This document shows positions 17,949-25,892 of a stretch of 64,000 nucleotides of DNA, one piece after another. Both the position numbers and the translations under genes were made by a program. How positions within the stretch are numbered: position 1 is the first letter of the stretch; each line of letters begins with the position of its first letter. The notes under the pieces are model-generated. The model was not told where the DNA came from. It saw only the letters and a program-made list of their open reading frames with translations, and searched no databases. Source of the DNA: Olivibacter sp. XZL3 (GTDB lineage Bacteria > Bacteroidota > Bacteroidia > Sphingobacteriales > Sphingobacteriaceae); NCBI RefSeq assembly GCF_004368405.1, contig NZ_SBJH01000042.1, forward strand, positions 124,001-188,000. Reading direction: 5' to 3'.

Positions 17949-19220
17949 TTAATAATGACATTTACCACATTCTAAGCCACCAAGCGAAGCAGCCGTAATT
18001 TTATCGCCCTCTTTCAATTTTTCGTGAGCAGCGATTAATTGGTCATAGTAAGCATTGTCTTTGTGGTTAACTTCTGTTTCACGGTGACAATTGACACACC
18101 ACTTCATGGTTAATGGCGAATATTGGTAAACTTCCTCCATTGTTTCAATAGGACCGTGGCAACGCTGACACTCAATTCCGGCAACAGAAACGTGTTGCGA
18201 GTGGTTGAAGTAAGCGAAGTCAGGCAAGTTGTGAATTCTCACCCACTGGATAGGACGCTGATTAGGTCCATATTGCTGTCCGTCCCAATCCAAAGCATTA
18301 TATATTTTCTGGATTTCCGGTGAAGTTTCTCCATTATACTTTTCGCTTGCCGTAACGTATTTATGACAGTTCATACAGACGTTGGCTGAAGGAATAGAAG
18401 CATTTTTAGACTTAAACGCACCGGAATGGCAATATTGACACTCGATCTGGTTGACGCCAGCGTGCAGCTGGTGAGAGAACTTAATCGGCTGTACCGGTTT
18501 ATACCCTTGGTGCACACCAACATTCCACAATGTTTTCCAACCCGCAGATCCCAAGAAAACTACCAAGCCTAACACAAAGAAGAAAACCAATTTCTTATTC
18601 TTTGCTAATCTTTTAATAGTTCCTAAGTAATCTTTGCCTTTTTCCTCTTCCTCTTCTTCCTCCTCAATCAGCACCTTCTTGTTCAGAATGATTCGCTCCA
18701 AAGTTCTGATAACGCGATTTAGAACGACAATAACAATGAACGCGATCACGATTACTGCGATCAGCCCGAACAACATAAAGTTGCTTACATCATCACTTTG
18801 GGCCGCAGCATTACCGCCTTCAGCTTGATTACTACCAGCAGCCGGAGCACTTGAAGCATCGTCGATATAGGCCAATATGTTCTTGATATTGTCATCAGAC
18901 AAATCAGGAAACGGAGTCATAACCACTCTGTTGTGTCCCTCGAAGAGCGCAACTGCTTGTTCATCTCCCGCAGCAACTAAAGCTTGCGAATTTCTGATCC
19001 ACTTAATCAACCATTCCTCCTCATGTCTTTTGCTTATGTCCTTCAAAGCAGGACCCACGAGATCCTTGTCAATAGCGTGACACGAGGTACATTTCTGCTT
19101 AAACAGAGACGCCCCTTCTTTAACGTCCTGCGCACGGGCAGACACAGCTGCCATACTTAGTACTGAAACTAAGATCAAGGACTTTACAACACTTCTAAAA
19201 AGTAACGAGATGTTTCTCAT
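17949..19220 (-). CDS. actA: alternative complex III subunit ActA, multiheme cytochrome c
   Basis: Hexaheme-type cytochrome of 423 residues. After a signal peptide comes a monoheme domain (KCTSCHAIDKD), then a hydrophobic anchor near 150-175, a Glu-rich stretch, a second hydrophobic segment, and a multiheme domain with CQYCH, CMNCH, CQRCH, CVNCH and CGKCH. That gives six CxxCH motifs, one more than the pentaheme ActA because of the extra N-terminal domain. It is the first gene of the operon and its promoter governs the whole ACIII-oxidase unit. Heme attachment requires cytochrome c maturation genes encoded elsewhere. Confidence 0.93.
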   Translation of the reverse strand: MRNISLLFRSVVKSLILVSVLSMAAVSARAQDVKEGASLFKQKCTSCHAIDKDLVGPALKDISKRHEEEWLIKWIRNSQALVAAGDEQAVALFEGHNRVVMTPFPDLSDDNIKNILAYIDDASSAPAAGSNQAEGGNAAAQSDDVSNFMLFGLIAVIVIAFIVIVVLNRVIRTLERIILNKKVLIEEEEEEEEKGKDYLGTIKRLAKNKKLVFFFVLGLVVFLGSAGWKTLWNVGVHQGYKPVQPIKFSHQLHAGVNQIECQYCHSGAFKSKNASIPSANVCMNCHKYVTASEKYNGETSPEIQKIYNALDWDGQQYGPNQRPIQWVRIHNLPDFAYFNHSQHVSVAGIECQRCHGPIETMEEVYQYSPLTMKWCVNCHRETEVNHKDNAYYDQLIAAHEKLKEGDKITAASLGGLECGKCHY

Positions 19221-19303
19221 ATTGAGAGCTTTATACTATTTTATATGAATGTAACCTAACAGATCCAAAGATGCACTGGGCATACCTCTTTAAAACCTGT
19301 GCA

Positions 19304-19336
19304 CAAAAGTATAACTAATTAAGATATCACTGACAA
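19304..19336 (-). promoter_or_regulatory. candidate promoter of the ACIII-oxidase operon
   Basis: Minus-strand TACTTTTG (19304-19311) matches TAnnTTTG, with TTG (19334-19336) 22 nt upstream. The predicted transcript start leaves about 80 nt of leader before actA. Confidence 0.5.
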
Positions 19337-19698
19337 TTTCGTGACTTTAATTATCAATTTATAACGATTCTAAATTGTTTCAAATCTGCCTTATTTACTT
19401 TCCTAAGCGCCTTTTTGTATCCCTGTGAAAAATTTGCAAAAAAAACCATGGGGCGGAAATTTGAAATATTAGAAAAATATTGCTACTCTATTTATAAGCT
19501 TCGCGCCACGCTTTGCACCTGCAAAAGCTGACGGTTAAGTCTTCTTAATAAAGCCCCAAAAAGTGAAAAGGCTATTCAAAAATCTCATCTTCGTAGCATC
19601 ATACCAAACCGGTGTAATGAGGTCTGGACATGGGTCTCTTCCCGACTCTCCGAGAACGAGATGGCGACGAACTGATACTTTTTAAACAGCCTCGATTA
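19337..19698. other. intergenic region without a recognisable gene
   Basis: This 360-bp stretch between the respiratory operon promoter and the 3' end of the deoxyhypusine-synthase-like gene has stop codons in all frames and no clear coding signal. It is AT-rich up to about 19,500 and then more mixed. It probably contains the 3' untranslated end of the dhs-like gene, but I find no convincing terminator hairpin with a U tract. Confidence 0.5.
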
Positions 19699-20679
19699 TT
19701 ATTGCTTTAATATCCACGCGAAAATCAATGGAGCAACAATCGTTGCGTCCGACTCCACAATAAATTTAGGGGTGTCTATATCGAGTTTTCCCCAAGTAAT
19801 TTTTTCATTGGGCACCGCACCGGAATAGGATCCGTAGGAGGTGGTGGAATCCGATATCTGACAGAAATAGCTCCAAAACGGAATGTTCTCCATCTCCATA
19901 TCTTGATAAAGCATGGGAACGACGCAAATAGGGAAATCCCCTGCTATTCCTCCTCCAATCTGGAAAAAACCAATACCTTTTCCTTCCGAATTCTTCACAT
20001 ACCAATCGGCTAAGTAAGCCATATATTCGATTCCGCTCTTCATCGTACTGGCCTTCAGCTCACCTTTGATAACATAGGAGGCAAAGATATTACCCATTGT
20101 ACTGTCCTCCCAGCCTGGCACCACGATCGGCAGGTTCTTTTCTGCCGCTGCCAACATCCATGAATTTTTTGGATCAATCTCGTAGTATTGTTCCAAGACA
20201 CCACTCTTGAGCATTTTATACATATACTCATGTGGAAAATAGCGTTCGCCCGCAAGTTCTGCATCTTTCCATATTTTATATATATGTTGCTGTAGTCGCC
20301 TAAAAGCTTCCTCTTCCGGTATACAGGTATCGGTTACCCGGTTATAATGATTCTCCAACAGATCCCACTCATCTTGCGGACTTAAATCGCGGTAATGTGG
20401 CACTCTTTTGTAATGAGAATGCGCCACCAGATTCATGATGTCCTCTTCGAGGTTTGCACCCGTACAACTGATGATCGAAACTTTGTCTTGTCTGATCATT
20501 TCGGCGAGCGAAATCCCAAGCTCGGCAGTGCTCATTGCACCCGCCAAGGTGATCATCATTTTTCCTCCGGCATCTAAATGCGCCTCGTAACCTTTAGCCG
20601 CATCCATCAGCGATGCAGCATTAAAATGCAGGTAATTTTTTTCTATAAATTGCGATATTGGGCCTCGTTCAACACTCAT
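19699..20679 (-). CDS. deoxyhypusine synthase-like protein
   Basis: Protein of 326 residues clearly in the deoxyhypusine/homospermidine synthase family (NAD- and spermidine-dependent aminobutyl transfer). Key stretches are TLAGAMSTAELG, SCTGANLEEDI, PIVVPGWEDST, IGGGIAGDFP and GSYSGAVPNEKITWGKL; the last places Lys298 where the catalytic Lys of eukaryotic DHS (in SWGKI) lies. Bacteria lack eIF5A, so the substrate is uncertain: spermidine or putrescine (a homospermidine-type reaction), or a protein. EF-P, the eIF5A homologue, is encoded 1.6 kb away but has no Lys at its loop tip. A TATCTTTG box lies 25 nt upstream. Confidence 0.88.
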   Translation of the reverse strand: MSVERGPISQFIEKNYLHFNAASLMDAAKGYEAHLDAGGKMMITLAGAMSTAELGISLAEMIRQDKVSIISCTGANLEEDIMNLVAHSHYKRVPHYRDLSPQDEWDLLENHYNRVTDTCIPEEEAFRRLQQHIYKIWKDAELAGERYFPHEYMYKMLKSGVLEQYYEIDPKNSWMLAAAEKNLPIVVPGWEDSTMGNIFASYVIKGELKASTMKSGIEYMAYLADWYVKNSEGKGIGFFQIGGGIAGDFPICVVPMLYQDMEMENIPFWSYFCQISDSTTSYGSYSGAVPNEKITWGKLDIDTPKFIVESDATIVAPLIFAWILKQ

Positions 20680-20704
20680 TATGCTAATATTTTGGTTAAA
20701 GACG

Positions 20705-20712
20705 CAAAGATA
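20705..20712 (-). promoter_or_regulatory. -7 promoter element of the dhs-like gene
   Basis: TATCTTTG on the minus strand fits TAnnTTTG, about 25 nt before the start codon. I could not find a clear TTG at the expected distance. Confidence 0.45.
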
Positions 20713-20776
20713 GCTATAAAGCGCTAAGCTTTAAAGCGAAAAGATATAAAGGCCTTCCATGCGACTTGAAATTAAC

Positions 20777-20784
20777 TAACTTTG
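20777..20784 (+). promoter_or_regulatory. -7 promoter element, near-leaderless S1/P1 nuclease transcript
   Basis: TAACTTTG ends 4 nt before the ATG at 20789, so transcription would begin at or next to the start codon. No good -33 TTG at 19-22 nt is visible. Confidence 0.5.
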
Positions 20785-20788
20785 CATC

Positions 20789-21583
20789 ATGAAAAAGATT
20801 ACCGCTTTCAACCTGCTAACCGCTTTATTTATTTTTTTAAGCAACTCCGCTTTCGCATGGGGACTTACCGGTCACCGCGTGGTAGCGGAGATAGCCGACC
20901 AACGCCTAACGAAACGGGCAAAAAGAAATATCCAGCAAATTCTGGGAAATGAATCTTTGGCGATGGCCGCTAATTGGCCTGACTTTATAAAATCCGACCC
21001 TTCGTATGCTTATCTCAACAGTTGGCATTACGTGAACTTTAACAGCGGCTTAACGTTTGAACAACTGAAATCACAACTACATCAAGACACTACAGCGAAC
21101 GCTTATAGTAAGTTAATGATGTTGTTCGACCAGCTTAAAAATCGCCAATCATTAGATAAAGCAACTCAAATTATGTATTTGCGACTTGTTATACACCTTG
21201 TTGGCGACATTCACCAACCCATGCACACGGGCCGCTTTGAAGACTTAGGTGGAAACAAGATTAAACTATACTGGTTCAATACGCCTACCAATCTGCATAG
21301 AATATGGGATGAACAACTTATAGACTTCCAACAACTGAGTTTCACCGAATATACCAAAGCGATTAATTTCACGACCCCAAAGCAGCAAGCTGAATGGCAA
21401 GGCACTCCGCTAGAGAAGTGGATGTATGAATCTTATCAAATAAGTGAATCGTTATACGGCGGCGTTCAGCCAGAGGAAAAGCTAAGCTACCGTTACAACT
21501 TCGACCACATCAACACCCTGAATCAGCAGCTTTTAAAAGGAGGGATCCGATTGGCTAAGATACTGAACAACCTGTTCGGCTAG
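20789..21583 (+). CDS. secreted S1/P1-type zinc nuclease
   Basis: Exported single-strand nuclease of 264 residues. The signal peptide ends SAFA, and the predicted mature protein begins with WGLTGH, so the N-terminal Trp can serve as a zinc ligand as in P1 nuclease. Other ligand motifs are NWPDFI, SWHYVNF, HLVGDIHQPMHTGR (three of the ligands), DLGGNKI and NLHRIWDEQLI. The family is periplasmic or extracellular and releases 5'-mononucleotides, plausibly for phosphate or nucleoside scavenging. It is divergent from the dhs-like gene and convergent with 5-formyl-THF cyclo-ligase, the two stop codons sharing CTAG. Confidence 0.95.
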   Translation: MKKITAFNLLTALFIFLSNSAFAWGLTGHRVVAEIADQRLTKRAKRNIQQILGNESLAMAANWPDFIKSDPSYAYLNSWHYVNFNSGLTFEQLKSQLHQDTTANAYSKLMMLFDQLKNRQSLDKATQIMYLRLVIHLVGDIHQPMHTGRFEDLGGNKIKLYWFNTPTNLHRIWDEQLIDFQQLSFTEYTKAINFTTPKQQAEWQGTPLEKWMYESYQISESLYGGVQPEEKLSYRYNFDHINTLNQQLLKGGIRLAKILNNLFG

Positions 21584-22167
21584 CAATTAGCTTCAGAAAA
21601 CACCCAGATTTTTTCGGGCGTTACACAGGTATCCAAAGGAATATCGTGCGGTTCGCTATCAACAATTTTATCGACGGGGTCAAACAGCGAAAGTCCAATC
21701 TTCCGAACGCCGGGTCGACATGCGCTCAAAAAGCGATCGTAGTAGCCTTTACCGTAGCCTACTCTATTGCCTTCCATATCAAAACTTAGCAGAGGCAATA
21801 GTACCGCATCGATTAGCTCTACAGGCACTTCCTGTTCCGGGCCGGCAGGTTCCATGATGTCCCATTTATTTCGGACTAAGGCTTGCTCACCTAAGACGTG
21901 GTGCGTCATTAGATTCGTCGTCAAATCGCTTTTCGGCACAACAATTTTTACATCAGGCCAATGGGTCTTTATGTGTTCAATTAAGAGAAAGGTGTTGGGC
22001 TCCTTCTTGGAAAAGATGGGTAAAAAAGTATGCAGGTAAGCAAGGTTGCTGAATGATAAGGTAGCAAAACGCATTAGCAAACTGGCATTAAGTGCATCAT
22101 ATGCGGTATCCGATAATTGATCACGCAAAAATTTAAATCGTAATCTACTTGCCTGCTTCGTATACAT
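21580..22167 (-). CDS. 5-formyltetrahydrofolate cyclo-ligase
   Basis: ATP-dependent enzyme of 195 residues that converts 5-formyl-THF to 5,10-methenyl-THF. The start at 22167 (MYTKQASRLRFKFLRDQL) gives the usual family beginning; the longer frame from 22209 would run through the efp terminator. Conserved parts are LLPLLSFDMEGNRVGYGKGYYDRFLS and KIGLSLFDPVD near the C-terminus. The stop codon overlaps that of the convergent S1/P1 nuclease in the palindrome CTAG. A -7 box lies 5 nt upstream of the ATG, within the terminator T tract of efp. Confidence 0.93.
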   Translation of the reverse strand: MYTKQASRLRFKFLRDQLSDTAYDALNASLLMRFATLSFSNLAYLHTFLPIFSKKEPNTFLLIEHIKTHWPDVKIVVPKSDLTTNLMTHHVLGEQALVRNKWDIMEPAGPEQEVPVELIDAVLLPLLSFDMEGNRVGYGKGYYDRFLSACRPGVRKIGLSLFDPVDKIVDSEPHDIPLDTCVTPEKIWVFSEANC

Positions 22168-22172
22168 TAACC

Positions 22173-22180
22173 CAAATATA
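22173..22180 (-). promoter_or_regulatory. -7 element for 5-formyl-THF cyclo-ligase inside the efp terminator tail
   Basis: TATATTTG on the minus strand ends 5 nt before the ATG and overlaps the U tract of the efp terminator hairpin. No TTG at 17-23 nt upstream; the nearest is at 26 nt. Confidence 0.4.
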
Positions 22181-22214
22181 AAAAACGGCCTTAGAGAAGA
22201 ATTCTCCAAGACCG
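22179..22214 (-). terminator. intrinsic terminator of efp
   Basis: Minus-strand hairpin with 13-bp arms (22214-22202 and 22198-22186), which pair fully if two G-U wobbles are allowed, with a 3-nt loop followed by six T. It lies about 30 nt after the efp stop. Confidence 0.85.
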
Positions 22215-22246
22215 CCTAATCAACCTAAACCTAAAAACTTAATCAA

Positions 22247-22807
22247 TTACTTTACCCGTTCTATATAATTCCCTGTTCTGGTATCAACTTTTACTTTATC
22301 TCCCTGATTGATGAACAAAGGAACCCGAATTTCTACCCCGGTCTCTACGGTAGCATTTTTCAGTGCATTGGTAGATGTATCGCCTTTCACTGCCGGTTCG
22401 GTATACGTAATCTCTAACTCCACTGTAGTGGGCGTTTGCGCCATGATCGGCTCATCACTTTCAAAAGCCACTAACACATTCATTCCTTCTTTCAAGAACC
22501 GTGCCGAGTCGCCGAAAAGCGATTTAGGGATATTATACTGTTCGAAGGACACATTATCCATTACAACGAAAAAATCGCCTTCATCATACAGATATTGATA
22601 ATCGTTTGTCTCGACACGCGCGATCTCTACCTCTTCGTCGGTACGGAAACGATATTCCACTAATTTACCTGTTTTAACATTACGCATCTTCGCCTGATAA
22701 AAAGCGCGTAAGTTCCCCGGAGTTCTATGGATGTATTCATCAACAGATACAAGTTCGCCGTTAAACCGTAATATATTGCCCGTTTTGACCTCAGAAGCTT
22801 TAGCCAT
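22247..22807 (-). CDS. efp: elongation factor P
   Basis: Translation factor of 186 residues that rescues ribosomes stalled at polyproline. The three-domain EF-P layout is present, from MAKASEVKTGNILRF to the family-typical C-terminus EIRVPLFINQGDKVKVDTRTG. The loop that reaches the peptidyl-transferase centre normally reads PGKGxAF, with a modified Lys or Arg at the tip. Here residues 30-36 read PGNLRAF, with Asn32 at the tip and no Lys in the loop, so neither EpmA lysylation, rhamnosylation nor hypusination is possible there. The gene has its own strong promoter and terminator. Confidence 0.95.
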   Translation of the reverse strand: MAKASEVKTGNILRFNGELVSVDEYIHRTPGNLRAFYQAKMRNVKTGKLVEYRFRTDEEVEIARVETNDYQYLYDEGDFFVVMDNVSFEQYNIPKSLFGDSARFLKEGMNVLVAFESDEPIMAQTPTTVELEITYTEPAVKGDTSTNALKNATVETGVEIRVPLFINQGDKVKVDTRTGNYIERVK

Positions 22808-22842
22808 ATCTATAAGTTATTATGTGAAAACATTTGGTGGTG

Positions 22843-22872
22843 CAAAGGTAACCTTAAAATTTGTATTCCCAA
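22843..22872 (-). promoter_or_regulatory. efp promoter
   Basis: Minus-strand TTG (22870-22872), exactly 19 nt, then TACCTTTG (22843-22850): a full match to the Bacteroidota consensus. The predicted leader before efp is about 32-36 nt. Confidence 0.8.
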
Positions 22873-22954
22873 AAATTAAGTCGCCTAGTAGATTTCGTCT
22901 AAAAACCTTCTTTTATATAAGCCTAATACGGAGCAAAACCACCCCTTGGTTACC

Positions 22955-23575
22955 CTAGCTCTTATAGTGCTCAATCTGAATCCGATGCTGACAAAAGCTA
23001 TATTCATGTTCCTGATTAGAACCAATAATCAACAGCTTGTTCTTGGCAAAACGTTCAATCAAATTGAGATACCAAGTAACTCCATTGACATCCAGGTTCG
23101 TCGTCGGTTCATCTAAAAACAGCGTAGGAGTTTGCGCGCAGCAGGCCAAAGCCAACTTAGTGCGTTGCCGCATTCCAGATGAAAAATAACGCAACTCTTT
23201 GTCGGCAGCACGTTCGAGTTCTAATAATTCAATTAGCAATCGGGTATTCATCCCGTCTTCCATCCGCTTAAAAGAAAAATGGAAATCAATCAGCTCACGC
23301 AATGTGAAATCCTCTATCAACTCTTGATAAGGCGCTGCTAAAGAAGTCGACAAGAAAAAGTCGTTAACATCTACTTCTCCCTTTTCCGACCAATAGCTTA
23401 ACTTTCCTTCAGATGAACTGAGACTGCCGAGCAGCACTTGTAGTAAGGTGGATTTGCCGGATCCGTTTGGCCCTAAAACAGCATAGCTATTCCCTTGTAA
23501 AAAGCGGTAATTAATAGCTTTAAAAATCCACTCCCTATTAAACCGTCTGCCAATATTTTCGAGTAAGATATCCAA
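22955..23575 (-). CDS. ABC transporter ATP-binding protein
   Basis: Single ATPase domain of 206 residues: Walker A GPNGSGKST, signature FSSGMRQR, Walker B TLFLDEPT with the NLD D-loop. No permease gene is adjacent, so the partner is unknown. The only start that keeps the domain intact is TTG at 23573-23575, since an in-frame TAA precedes it and no ATG follows before Walker A. It comes after lpxA on the same strand with a 56-bp gap. The ABC-2 style sequence suggests export of some substrate, but the substrate cannot be deduced. Confidence 0.88.
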   Translation of the reverse strand: MDILLENIGRRFNREWIFKAINYRFLQGNSYAVLGPNGSGKSTLLQVLLGSLSSSEGKLSYWSEKGEVDVNDFFLSTSLAAPYQELIEDFTLRELIDFHFSFKRMEDGMNTRLLIELLELERAADKELRYFSSGMRQRTKLALACCAQTPTLFLDEPTTNLDVNGVTWYLNLIERFAKNKLLIIGSNQEHEYSFCQHRIQIEHYKS

Positions 23576-23631
23576 TTAGTAATCCCTTACAAATAGCTTA
23601 TACAAATTGCTCTCAATATAATGATAGCGCG

Positions 23632-24426
23632 CTAAAGCGCTACTTTCCCTTGGCCAAACCCCTTCATAATCCCTCTGTTGGAACTACGGACAAAATCCAA
23701 TATTTCGTCTCGTATTTCCGTAGGCTGACACTCTGTTTCGATAATATCGAGCGCTTTCGTTAGGTTATTGTTCTTTACGAACATCGTTCGATAGATATCC
23801 TGAATTTCGTTGATCTGTTCGGACGAAAAACCGCGCCTTCTTAATCCGACAGAGTTAATCCCCACATAGGAAAGCGGTTCGCGCGCGGCCTTTACGAACG
23901 GAGGGACGTCTTTGCGGACCAAAGACCCTCCCGCCACAAACGCGTGCGAACCGATATGACAAAATTGATGTACAGCAACCATTCCGGCTAACACCACATA
24001 ATCACCAACGGTAATATGCCCGGCCAGAGTACTGCTATTCGAAAAAATGCAGTTATTACCTACAAAACAGTCGTGGGCGATATGGCTGTATGCTTGTATT
24101 AAGCAATTGTTTCCAACCACCGTACGCCATCGGTCCTTTGTTCCTCTATTGATGGTTACGCACTCCCGGATGGTTGTGTTATCACCGATTTCTGCGGTAG
24201 TTTCTTCTCCGGCAAACTTCAGATCCTGTGGAATACCACTGATTACGGCACCGGGAAAAATCCGGCAATTTTTCCCAATACGGGCGCCATCCATGATAAC
24301 CACGTTTGAACCTATCCATGTACCTTCACCTATTTCCACATTTTTATGAATAGTAACAAAGGGCTCAATCACCACATTTTCCGCGATTTTGGCCTGCGGA
24401 TGTATATATGCCAACGGTTGGATCAT
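23632..24426 (-). CDS. lpxA: UDP-N-acetylglucosamine acyltransferase
   Basis: First enzyme of lipid A synthesis, transferring an (R)-3-hydroxyacyl chain from ACP to UDP-GlcNAc. The 264 residues begin with a left-handed parallel beta-helix made of hexapeptide repeats (IAENVVIEPFV, GEGTWIGSNVVI). The catalytic region includes YSHIAHDCFVGNNC and the HQFCHIGSHAFVAGGS stretch. It follows lpxC-fabZ by one base, so the two are translationally coupled. All residues of a normal LpxA appear present. Confidence 0.96.
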   Translation of the reverse strand: MIQPLAYIHPQAKIAENVVIEPFVTIHKNVEIGEGTWIGSNVVIMDGARIGKNCRIFPGAVISGIPQDLKFAGEETTAEIGDNTTIRECVTINRGTKDRWRTVVGNNCLIQAYSHIAHDCFVGNNCIFSNSSTLAGHITVGDYVVLAGMVAVHQFCHIGSHAFVAGGSLVRKDVPPFVKAAREPLSYVGINSVGLRRRGFSSEQINEIQDIYRTMFVKNNNLTKALDIIETECQPTEIRDEILDFVRSSNRGIMKGFGQGKVAL

Positions 24427-24427
24427 C

Positions 24428-25840
24428 TTATTGCTCTTTAATTTCTTCTTTTACCTTAACTATCTGCGCCATCAACTCAGCTTCTACCACTATTTTTTCT
24501 CCTACCATACCAACTCCCTTCATTTGAGCGATCCCGCGGCGAATCGGTTGCAATAAACTACAGTGGAAAATAATCGTATCTCCCGGTTTTACCTGTGCTT
24601 TAAACCGGGCGTTCTCAATTTTCAAAAATAACGTTATATAATTTTCGGGATCGGGCACCGTATTTAACACCAGTATCCCGCCGGTTTGAGCCATCGCTTC
24701 GATCTGCAGTACACCGGGAAACAGCGGCTCGTTTGGAAAGTGCCCCATGAATATATCTTCGTTCATGGTTACGTTCTTCAAACCGACCACATGCGTTTTT
24801 GTGAGTTCAAGAATCTTATCAACCATCAGCATGGGCTGCCTATGTGGTAAGATCTTCATTATCTGCGCGGTGTCGTATACCGGCGTCATATTTGGATCGT
24901 AGACCTTGACATATTTTTTGTTCTTTTCTCGGTTTATCTGGGCTTTGATCTTTTTCGCAAAAGCGACGTTCGCCGCGTGCCCGGGCCTGGCCGCCATAAT
25001 ATGGCCTTTCAATGGCCGACCTACTAAAGCGAGATCACCAATCATGTCCAGTAGCTTATGACGAGCAGGCTCATTCTGATGGCGGAGCTTAATATTGTTT
25101 AATATGCCCTCCCTTGCCACGTCAATATCCTCGCGATTAAAAAGCTTTGCTAAATGTTTCAGCTCTTCTTTGTTTACATCCTTATCAACTACAACGATCG
25201 CATTGTTTAAATCGCCCCCCTTTATCAAATTATGCTCCAGTAACATTTCCAATTCATGTAAAAAGCAAAAGGTGCGCGACGAGGCGATTTCCTTTTTAAA
25301 TTCGCTGATGCTTGTAATTGCGGAATGCTGACTGCCTAATACCGGAGAGTTATAATCGATCATACAAGTGAAGCGGTATCCGTCCAATGGCATTGCTACC
25401 ATCTCGACCCTTCTATCTGCCTCCGTGTAGTGTATGTTGTGAGGTATTTCGTAATATTCTCTATCCGCTTCTTGATCTTTGTATCCGGCTTTTTCGATGG
25501 CTTCTACATAAACCAGCGCGCTTCCGTCCATAATCGGCACTTCAGGGCCATCAATTTCTACCAATACATTATCAATCTCCATCCCTACCAAGGAAGCCAA
25601 CAAGTGTTCTACCGTGCTAACACTCGCGCCATTTTGCGTAATAGTTGTTCCCCTTGAGGTGTCTGAAACGTTATCTACATCCGCATCTACGATAGGCTGA
25701 CCTTCTAAATCGACGCGTTTAAATTTATATCCATGATTTACCGGTGCCGGCTTAAAAACTAAAGTAGCGTGCTTACCGGTGTGAAGCCCAACTCCCGAAA
25801 TGGTGATTTCTGAATTAAGTGTTCTCTGTTTGACGTTCAT
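24428..25840 (-). CDS. lpxC-fabZ: bifunctional LpxC deacetylase / FabZ dehydratase
   Basis: Fusion of 470 residues typical of Bacteroidota. Residues of about 1-305 are LpxC, the zinc-dependent deacetylase of lipid A synthesis, with TISGVGLHTGK, TVEHLLASL and the HKLLDMIGDL block carrying a zinc ligand. Residues of about 320-465 are FabZ, the 3-hydroxyacyl-ACP dehydratase, with the active-site segment GHFPNEPLFPGVLQIEAMAQ. The fusion links fatty-acid elongation with the committed lipid A step. It sits between lpxD and lpxA, giving three consecutive pathway steps. Confidence 0.97.
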   Translation of the reverse strand: MNVKQRTLNSEITISGVGLHTGKHATLVFKPAPVNHGYKFKRVDLEGQPIVDADVDNVSDTSRGTTITQNGASVSTVEHLLASLVGMEIDNVLVEIDGPEVPIMDGSALVYVEAIEKAGYKDQEADREYYEIPHNIHYTEADRRVEMVAMPLDGYRFTCMIDYNSPVLGSQHSAITSISEFKKEIASSRTFCFLHELEMLLEHNLIKGGDLNNAIVVVDKDVNKEELKHLAKLFNREDIDVAREGILNNIKLRHQNEPARHKLLDMIGDLALVGRPLKGHIMAARPGHAANVAFAKKIKAQINREKNKKYVKVYDPNMTPVYDTAQIMKILPHRQPMLMVDKILELTKTHVVGLKNVTMNEDIFMGHFPNEPLFPGVLQIEAMAQTGGILVLNTVPDPENYITLFLKIENARFKAQVKPGDTIIFHCSLLQPIRRGIAQMKGVGMVGEKIVVEAELMAQIVKVKEEIKEQ

Positions 25841-25892
25841 TTCTTCCTATAATTTTGCGACCAGCATGCCCCTTTGCTGCCGGCGGCTTTAA

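Noticed and set aside
19590-19690. Mixed-base segment downstream of the dhs-like gene considered as a structured RNA or riboswitch.
   Set aside because: No stable long stem or known riboswitch core could be read by eye, and it lies at the 3' side of the gene.
24047-24349. 100-codon plus-strand frame inside lpxA.
   Set aside because: Antisense shadow of a fully conserved lpxA.
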